DNA from: Pseudomonadota bacterium
GTDB taxonomy: Bacteria; Pseudomonadota; Gammaproteobacteria; Pseudomonadales; Cellvibrionaceae
Reading direction: 5' to 3'
DNA length: 10,671 bases
NCBI GenBank assembly: GCA_023416875.1
Contig: JAEZGT010000069.1
Span: 1-10,671, forward strand
The position numbers and the translations under genes are program-made. The notes beneath the pieces were generated by a model that saw only the letters and a program-made list of their open reading frames with translations, was not told where the DNA came from and ran no database searches. Shown piece after piece: positions 1 through 5,440 of the stretch (position 1 is the first letter of the stretch; every line of letters begins with the position of its first letter).

Positions 1-872
1 CCCGTTCCCGGCCCGAAAATAATGGGCGCATGTAGGAAGCCATTTTCTCCCAGGGTTCTGGGGCGAATGATGGTGTAGGAGCCATCCGGCCCGGTGTTGG
101 TTTCCGTCACCACCTGAAACGGCCCCATGGCCGAATAATCGCTGACTGGTGGCAGCGGCGATTCGGGCTCCTGCGGCGCCACAAATTCACCGCCGTCATC
201 GCTAAAAATGGCGAAGCCGGAAATAGTTGCATTGTCGATTTCTGTGGTGACTTGGATGGTCAGCGCCCCATCCGCCACTGCGACCTGCGGCACCAGCACT
301 TCATGCGCGACGTCGTGCCCTACTTCCGCAAACAAATCGAAATTCTGCAGCACTGGCTGCCCTTCAACGGTCACGTTAAACAGGCGCGCGCCCGCGGTGG
401 TTTGAAACATCTCAACAAAATGCAGTTTTACGCTGTAATTCGCGTTGGTGACCGGAACATTGTAGGTGGTAGTGCCGTAGCGCTCGGTCTGATACACAGA
501 CGGCTGCGGTGCGCCGGTAATCGGATCGGCAGTGGAACCAGCAGTACCGCCGGACGCGAAACGATCGGCACGGTATTCAATCCCGCCCATGGTCACCGCT
601 TGCCCGCCAGCGTTGATGGCATAAACCAACTGCGCAGTGCTGGGAATAGACCCGGAAGACGAACTGCTCGAAGACGACGAGGACGCGCTTGATGAGGACG
701 AAGAGCTGCTCGATGACGAGGAATTGCTTGAGCTTGAACTGCTGGAGGAGGAGCTACTGGAGGAGGAGCTGCTCGACGGCTGCCCGCCACTGCCGCCGCA
801 CCCCACGAGCGCAACCATAGCCGTTAATAAAGTCGGCGCGAGAATAGCGGGAGATAAATTGATTTTTTTCAT
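1..872 (-). CDS. Malectin-like / alpha-beta hydrolase lipoprotein (PETase/cutinase-like), C-terminus missing
   Basis: Predicted exported lipoprotein; 290 residues are visible and the frame runs off the left edge. Residues 1-25 are a lipoprotein signal with lipobox LVGC (Cys25). Residues 33-73 are almost pure serine (39 of 41, broken by Asn50 and Ala63). A malectin-like module follows at about 80-224, with the blocks INAGG, YQTERYG, TTAGARLFNV and ISGFAIFS that recur in the other two malectin-bearing genes here. From about 244, GPF...YTIIRP...APIIFGPGTG resembles the first beta strands of PETase/cutinase/dienelactone-hydrolase-type alpha/beta hydrolases; the nucleophile elbow lies outside the window. 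ATG at 872 is preceded by GGAG at 881-884, 8 bases away. The likely role is ester hydrolysis of a polymer held by the malectin module. The signal, linker and malectin calls are firm. The hydrolase class rests on about 45 residues and is tentative. Confidence 0.8.
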   Translation of the reverse strand, partial: MKKINLSPAILAPTLLTAMVALVGCGGSGGQPSSSSSSSSSSSSSSSSSNSSSSSSSSSSSSASSSSSSSSSSGSIPSTAQLVYAINAGGQAVTMGGIEYRADRFASGGTAGSTADPITGAPQPSVYQTERYGTTTYNVPVTNANYSVKLHFVEMFQTTAGARLFNVTVEGQPVLQNFDLFAEVGHDVAHEVLVPQVAVADGALTIQVTTEIDNATISGFAIFSDDGGEFVAPQEPESPLPPVSDYSAMGPFQVVTETNTGPDGSYTIIRPRTLGENGFLHAPIIFGPGT

Positions 873-970
873 GGCTCGAGCTCCAAATGGATTGGATGAA
901 TTAAGGTGCGCTCTGCCAGTTGTTTATATTGCCGCGGTATGCAGTTCTTATTTTTAGCTTTTCACAAAAC

Positions 971-1018
971 CGGAGCTGCTGCCCGGTGCTCCGCATTTAA
1001 GCATGTTATTGCACCGGG
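971..1018 (-). promoter_or_regulatory. Two overlapping hairpins between the cytochrome gene and the hydrolase gene
   Basis: Read on the minus strand, CCCGGTGC (1018-1011) pairs perfectly with GCACCGGG (989-982) across a 21-base loop. CGGAGC (993-988) also pairs perfectly with GCTCCG (976-971) across 11 bases. The two stems share bases 988-989 and each disrupts the other, so only one can form at a time. The second stem is followed by GTTTTGTG, a poor U-tract. This could be a weak terminator for the cytochrome operon, or a leader switch ahead of the gene starting at 872. The stems are seen directly; the role is inference. Confidence 0.4.
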
Positions 1019-1159
1019 TTAAATCAACAGGCGGGCATAGCGCTCAACTTTTACGTGATGTGGTTCATATTGCTTTGAAAGATCTATTATTGTCCAAACC
1101 ATGGCCGCTAATACCAGGCTCATCACTATTTTTTCGGTACGCGTAGGAGCGTGATTCAA
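1019..1159 (-). CDS. Possible small membrane peptide (34-46 aa), unrecognised
   Basis: An open frame follows the triheme cytochrome gene. From TTG at 1159 it encodes 46 residues and its start overlaps the cytochrome stop as TTGA. From ATG at 1123 it encodes 34 residues. The peptide has a basic N-terminal part, a hydrophobic stretch (VMSLVLAAMVWTII) long enough for one membrane helix, then a charged tail (KQYEPHHVKVERYARLLI). The stop sits directly against the hairpin pair at 971-1018. Neither start has a clear Shine-Dalgarno sequence, which counts against it. I do not recognise a family. It could be a small membrane partner of the cytochrome, a leader peptide, or chance. Confidence 0.28.
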   Translation of the reverse strand: MNHAPTRTEKIVMSLVLAAMVWTIIDLSKQYEPHHVKVERYARLLI

Positions 1160-2448
1160 CGATTTAAAAAAGCCGCAATCGCCGCCACCAGCTCCAGGGA
1201 TATTCCCTGAGCGGGATCATCAGGCTTCAGGTGCCGCATATTCGGCTCGGTTTGAATCTTGGCGCTGATCAGGCTTGCGCTCGCGCCCGTTACATCGCCA
1301 TAGCGAGGCCGGTCCGGACCTTCGCCTCCGCCTGAGTGGCAGCCGCTGCAATGCCTTAAAAAAGCCATGGCGCCATCGATCAGCTCGGGTTCCGGCAGTG
1401 GGTCCGGTTTGGTATTGAGGTATTTATCCACGTTACGCATCGCCGCAAAAAGATCTTGGATATCGCGCAGCGAAGCTTCCTGTAATACCGATCGCATAAC
1501 GCTGCCGAGATGGCCAAATTTAATGATGTGCTGAGCTTCGTAAGGTTTGGAACGAATGTAACTGCCGACCGTATAAAATCCGTTATCAAGCAGCATTGCC
1601 GTCCCGTCCGCGCCATGACAGCCCGAACATTTTTCGGAAAACAGACGTTCACCGGCAAGAGCGCTGCCATCGACCCCCAAATTGCTAAACCCACGCGAAC
1701 GCGGATATTGGTTGCCCAATAGCACAATGTCGTACAACGCCGAGGTATCAAGAGCTTCTTCTTTGAGAAATTTAACGATAGCCCAAACTTGAGCATCAGT
1801 AAGAATCTCGGAATAATTGGGCATTTTATCGCCCACGATATAATGACTATTGGGATCGTAGGTATCGAGATTTTCATCGATCGAGCGATATTCAGCGCCG
1901 TTTTTTATGCGATCAAATAATTCCTGTGGGCTAATGGATTCGCTGATTTTTGCCAAATCCACGTCAGCCACTCTCGGTCGCACAGGCGTCGGCGCTCTAT
2001 TGCTATATCCACCATTACGCCCGAGGCGATCCCAGCCATGGCATTGCACGCAGCGGAAAAAATCGCCCTTGCCGATAATGTTGTTCAGCTGTTGCTGATT
2101 GCCAAGCTCGGAATTATTGAGTGTAAAGCCTGTTTCAGATGCCCAAAATTCCGCATACAACTGACCGCCGGCGATACCATTGGCCATGGCATAAGCAACG
2201 CCACCGGACATGTCACCTCCCCCACTGGAACTGCTGGAAGAGCTACTTGAGCTGCCGGAACTACTGCTTGTACTTGCACTACTGGAACTATCTGAATTAC
2301 TAGAGCCGCCACTTGAAGCGCTCGAAAAATCTTTGCCTCCCGAGCCACCGCAAGCCGCGACATTTAACAGGCCCATCAAAATCATCAATGTCATTAAAGA
2401 TTTTGATAAAACCCAATAAACTGACCTTTTCACGGTTGCGGTCTTCAT
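1156..2448 (-). CDS. Triheme c-type cytochrome lipoprotein with serine linker
   Basis: 430-residue electron-transfer lipoprotein. Signal peptide with lipobox VAAC (Cys33), then a Ser/Gly-rich linker at about 42-78. Three c-type heme sites are seen: CVQCH 133-137, CSGCH 274-278 and CSGCH 367-371, each starting its own class I-like cytochrome domain. Plausible distal methionines are Met209 (KMPNYS), Met318 and Met404. The hemes should be attached in the periplasm by the Ccm system and the protein tethered to a membrane by lipid. It lacks the malectin module of its neighbours. The start at 2448 lies 22 bases behind the stop of the malectin-esterase gene, so the two are probably co-transcribed. 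Only a weak GGAT precedes the ATG, suggesting modest or coupled translation. The likely role is relaying electrons between the envelope and an extracellular or periplasmic redox partner; the partner is unknown. Heme count and lipoprotein call are firm. Confidence 0.9.
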   Translation of the reverse strand: MKTATVKRSVYWVLSKSLMTLMILMGLLNVAACGGSGGKDFSSASSGGSSNSDSSSSASTSSSSGSSSSSSSSSSGGGDMSGGVAYAMANGIAGGQLYAEFWASETGFTLNNSELGNQQQLNNIIGKGDFFRCVQCHGWDRLGRNGGYSNRAPTPVRPRVADVDLAKISESISPQELFDRIKNGAEYRSIDENLDTYDPNSHYIVGDKMPNYSEILTDAQVWAIVKFLKEEALDTSALYDIVLLGNQYPRSRGFSNLGVDGSALAGERLFSEKCSGCHGADGTAMLLDNGFYTVGSYIRSKPYEAQHIIKFGHLGSVMRSVLQEASLRDIQDLFAAMRNVDKYLNTKPDPLPEPELIDGAMAFLRHCSGCHSGGGEGPDRPRYGDVTGASASLISAKIQTEPNMRHLKPDDPAQGISLELVAAIAAFLNR

Positions 2449-2470
2449 ATTTATCCGGCTCAGTGCTTTA

Positions 2471-3952
2471 TTAAAAACTCTTGAAATAATCCCACGCCAT
2501 TTTCGCAGTAAAAGGCGGATAACCGTGGTAAGTATTGCTGTACTCCGGATTATTGTGATTGCAGAAAAAGACTTCTCCGCCCGCTTGGCAACCGCGGTAT
2601 TTCACACAGTTGCTCAGCGGATCGGTGTAACCCTGCACCGGGTCTGAATCCGCGCTGCATTTGTTAAGTGTGCGATAAAAATTGGTCGTCGCCGGACCGC
2701 CTTGCGGACCTACGGCAGAGTCTTTAGCGCCGTGAATCACAATGGCCGCCACCTTATCCTTACAGCTGCGCTGATTGACGTTTAATGGGAAGCCGGAGAC
2801 ATCTTTGGTGGCGACAGGGACTATTGCCGTTAATTTGTCACCGTGCTCACAGCCGATCAAACCGGTGTAATCACCACCGCTGCTGTAGCCCAAGGCAAAC
2901 ACTCGACTCTTGTCGACGCAAAGTTCGGATGTGACCTTGTTGTAAAGCGGCTCAAACATAGGCTCGTCCCAACCGCGCCAACCCGAACCGCTGGTCTGCC
3001 GCGCACGCGGATAAACCATGATGGAGGTATCCAATGCTCCCTGCCGCTCCAGGCCGGAGCTGCGCTCACCCCAACTGATAATACCGGCGGTATCACTGGA
3101 GCTGTGGTGGAATACAAATGTCAATCGGTAAGGCGTATTGGGATCGTAATTATTCGGCAGCTTCACGTAATAATCGTTGTATTGCGTAATCGCCAGTGGA
3201 CTGTTAGCAGTACCCAGATTAGCAGGACGCGGTTTGCCGCAACCAGTGCTGGGTACCACCGGCAAAACCCCACCGGTGCCCGCCGGGGGTGGATTCAGTT
3301 TGCCATCAGGGGAATACACCACCAGCCCGGAAATTTTGCCGTTGCCTGTAATGGATTCAATGCCGACATCCAAAGTGCCGTCGCTCACCGTCACACTATC
3401 GGTCTGATGTGAGTAGGCTCCGTCGTGCCCGGCTACCGAAAATAAATCCAGCTCACGTATAACGGTTTGATTTTCAACTTTCACATTAAATGAGCGCGCA
3501 CCCGCGGTATTTTCATAAATTTCCGCAAACAAAAGATCCACCGAATACGAGCCTGGAGTAACAGGAATTTGATAGGAAAAAGTACCGTAACGCTCGCTTT
3601 GAAAAACGGCATCTTCCGTCGTACCGGCAATATTGTCCTGCGTGCTGTGGGCGGTACCGCCAGTAGAATATTGATCCGCTTTGAATTCAACACCCTCGTA
3701 AGTCGTCGCGGCACCGCCGGAATTAATCGCGATGACCACTTCACCTCTGTTTACAATTCCAGAGCTTGAACTGGACGAACTCGATGAGGAACTGGAGCTG
3801 CTACTGGATGAACTTGAGCTACTGGAAGAAGAACTGGAGCTAGATGAGTTTGGGGCCTGAGATCCGCCACAAGACGCAAGCACCAAGGTAAGAGCTGCCA
3901 ATGCTGCACCGTTTTTATATTTGTGGATGCCAAATCCGATATTACCGCTCAT
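2471..3952 (-). CDS. Malectin-like / feruloyl-esterase- or PHB-depolymerase-type hydrolase lipoprotein
   Basis: 493 residues. Lipoprotein signal with lipobox LASC (Cys28), then 29 uninterrupted serines (36-64). A malectin-like module occupies about 71-213 (AINSGG, FQSERYG, NTAGARSFNV, ISGLVVYS). The catalytic alpha/beta hydrolase begins near Cys238 (CGKPRP...YYVKLPNNYD...YRLTFVFHH), the layout of secreted CE1-type feruloyl esterases and LpqC/PHB-depolymerase-like proteins. The probable triad is Ser357 in GYSSG, Asp411 in HGAKD and His476 in YHGYP. Eight cysteines in the catalytic part (238, 345, 368, 397, 432, 449, 455, 464) suggest disulfides and export. ATG at 3952 has GGAGA at 3958-3962, 5 bases away. 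It starts after the terminator at 4041-4067 and leads into the triheme cytochrome gene. The likely reaction is hydrolysis of acyl or aryl esters on a polymer; the exact substrate is not readable. Confidence 0.88.
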   Translation of the reverse strand: MSGNIGFGIHKYKNGAALAALTLVLASCGGSQAPNSSSSSSSSSSSSSSSSSSSSSSSSSSSSSGIVNRGEVVIAINSGGAATTYEGVEFKADQYSTGGTAHSTQDNIAGTTEDAVFQSERYGTFSYQIPVTPGSYSVDLLFAEIYENTAGARSFNVKVENQTVIRELDLFSVAGHDGAYSHQTDSVTVSDGTLDVGIESITGNGKISGLVVYSPDGKLNPPPAGTGGVLPVVPSTGCGKPRPANLGTANSPLAITQYNDYYVKLPNNYDPNTPYRLTFVFHHSSSDTAGIISWGERSSGLERQGALDTSIMVYPRARQTSGSGWRGWDEPMFEPLYNKVTSELCVDKSRVFALGYSSGGDYTGLIGCEHGDKLTAIVPVATKDVSGFPLNVNQRSCKDKVAAIVIHGAKDSAVGPQGGPATTNFYRTLNKCSADSDPVQGYTDPLSNCVKYRGCQAGGEVFFCNHNNPEYSNTYHGYPPFTAKMAWDYFKSF

Positions 3953-4040
3953 TATTTTCTCCAGCTTCTAGAATTTCAGCACCGTTAAATTCGGCTTTCA
4001 CCTTCGATAAAACCTAAAATAACGGACTAAATTTGATTAC

Positions 4041-4067
4041 AAAAAAAGGGCAGTCAAAACTGTCCCC
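4041..4067 (-). terminator. Rho-independent terminator after the DUF1552 gene
   Basis: On the minus strand, GGGACAGT (starting at 4066; 4067 is one more G) pairs with ACTGCCC across the loop TTTG. The stem has 7 pairs with one bulged A and is followed at once by seven T (4047-4041). It begins 14 bases past the DUF1552 stop. It separates the DUF1592-DUF1552 pair from the esterase-cytochrome pair, which would then need its own promoter in 3953-4040 or read-through. I saw no convincing -35/-10 pair there. Confidence 0.8.
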
Positions 4068-4080
4068 TTCCTTTATTGCT

Positions 4081-5430
4081 TTACGTAAGATTCAGCGGCC
4101 CAGTGCTGTTGCCGAATGAATTCACGTTCGCACCGACGTGCTGCATCATGGCTACAAACAAATCCGCCATCTTTCCGCTGTTGGTATTGATGTGGCGCCC
4201 AGGGCGAATTTTGCCGTTGCCTTTACCGACGAGCACAACCGGAAGATCGTAATGGCTGTGGGTATTACCGTCGGCAATTTCGCTCGAGTAAAGCACCATG
4301 CAACTATCCAGCAGTGATTGCCCTTGCACGTCGACTTGTGCCTTCAGCTTTTTACACAAGTCGGCGAACTCTTCCATGTGGTATTTATCAATCGCTCTGA
4401 GCTCGACGTAATTGGACTCGCGACCGCCATGGTGGGAAATATTATGGTGACCACCCCCGATGCCCAGGTTGCTGTAAACCCTGCCGGACATACCATTGGA
4501 AAATGCGTAGCTGATAACCCGAGTTAAATCGCAGGTAAACGCCATCACCATCAGGTCGTTCATCAAGCGGCTATTTCTCGCAAAATTGCCGTTGGCGCCG
4601 ATATTGGGTTTGGTGCAAGCGCTGGAGACTGGCGCCTGACCGGGATCGCCAATTTTCTTCTCAAGTTCACGCACGCCATCTACATAGCCTTGCAGCTTTT
4701 CCCGGTCCGTGACGCCGAGTTTGCCGTGCAGACGATTAACATCCGCTAGAACCGCATCAATAATCGATTTATTGACCGCAACAAGCGTATTGGAACCCGT
4801 TCCCGGTTGAGTGGCTGGCAAGTCGCCGCCAAAAATTCGGTTGAACAACCGCTGCGGGTCAATTTCTTTTGGCACGGGTGTGGAGGCGTTTTCCCAGGAA
4901 ATATTGCCCATATAAGCGGCGGAGTATCCGTTATCTGGAAAACCGGAACCCACCTGTTCCAAACCGAGATGCAAATTGGCAAATTTCGTTTGATTTGCTA
5001 TTTCTCGCGCAGCAATCACATCCATGGTGGTGTGCGAACTGATGCGATTTTTTTCTACCGCGGCGCACGTCATAAACGCACCGCTACCCTTGCCGTGGTC
5101 GCCGGTTTGGCCACGCATAGGGTCGTTGTGCAGCCCTTTAATGGTGGTGACATCCGCCCATAAATCCCGCAGAGGATTCAGCGAGGTGGCGCCGCGAAAG
5201 CTCTCACTGAAATCGCCTACGGAACCCGGTGTAAACGTCTGCATATGGCAGCCATTACCGGTGAAAAATATCAGCATTCGCCCAGGGGTAGCACTTTGCG
5301 CGAAGGCGGTTTTGCCGCCGGGCAACATCGCCTCCAACAAAGGTAGCGACAGGCACACACCAGCACCGGCGAGAAATGAACGACGGCCAAGCTTAGGGGC
5401 TTTATTTCTTCTCAATTCAATCTGGCTCAT
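4081..5430 (-). CDS. Tat-exported DUF1552 family protein
   Basis: 449 residues, close to the full length usual for DUF1552. The N-terminus carries a twin-arginine motif GRRSFLAG (Arg16-Arg17), a hydrophobic stretch and a likely signal peptidase site after AFA (44), so it should be exported folded. Family-like features include FFTGNGCH near 56-62, a His-rich loop GGGHHNISHHGG (325-336) and SSEIADGNTHSHYDLP (382-397). The grouped His, Glu and Asp residues could bind metal (inference). The biochemical function of DUF1552 is not established. Its genes regularly sit beside DUF1592-type heme proteins, as here. AGGAG at 5438-5442 lies 7 bases from the ATG and overlaps the TAG stop of the upstream gene (5443-5441), which points to translational coupling and a fixed ratio of the two products. 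The gene ends in a clear terminator. Confidence 0.9.
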   Translation of the reverse strand: MSQIELRRNKAPKLGRRSFLAGAGVCLSLPLLEAMLPGGKTAFAQSATPGRMLIFFTGNGCHMQTFTPGSVGDFSESFRGATSLNPLRDLWADVTTIKGLHNDPMRGQTGDHGKGSGAFMTCAAVEKNRISSHTTMDVIAAREIANQTKFANLHLGLEQVGSGFPDNGYSAAYMGNISWENASTPVPKEIDPQRLFNRIFGGDLPATQPGTGSNTLVAVNKSIIDAVLADVNRLHGKLGVTDREKLQGYVDGVRELEKKIGDPGQAPVSSACTKPNIGANGNFARNSRLMNDLMVMAFTCDLTRVISYAFSNGMSGRVYSNLGIGGGHHNISHHGGRESNYVELRAIDKYHMEEFADLCKKLKAQVDVQGQSLLDSCMVLYSSEIADGNTHSHYDLPVVLVGKGNGKIRPGRHINTNSGKMADLFVAMMQHVGANVNSFGNSTGPLNLT

Positions 5431-5440
5431 TAGCTTGCTC

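Noticed and set aside
252..692. 146-residue plus-strand open frame
   Set aside because: It lies antisense to the malectin part of the lipoprotein gene at 1-872, has no recognisable motif, and the opposite strand encodes a clear protein.
667..775. Repetitive look of the serine-coding stretch as tandem repeat or CRISPR
   Set aside because: No constant repeat-spacer units; codons vary irregularly and the region sits inside a coding frame.
637..957. Plus-strand frame rich in Leu/Glu repeats; also 2210-2419
   Set aside because: Both are the complement of serine-tract codons (AGC/TCC read backwards as GCT/GGA), not coiled-coil proteins.
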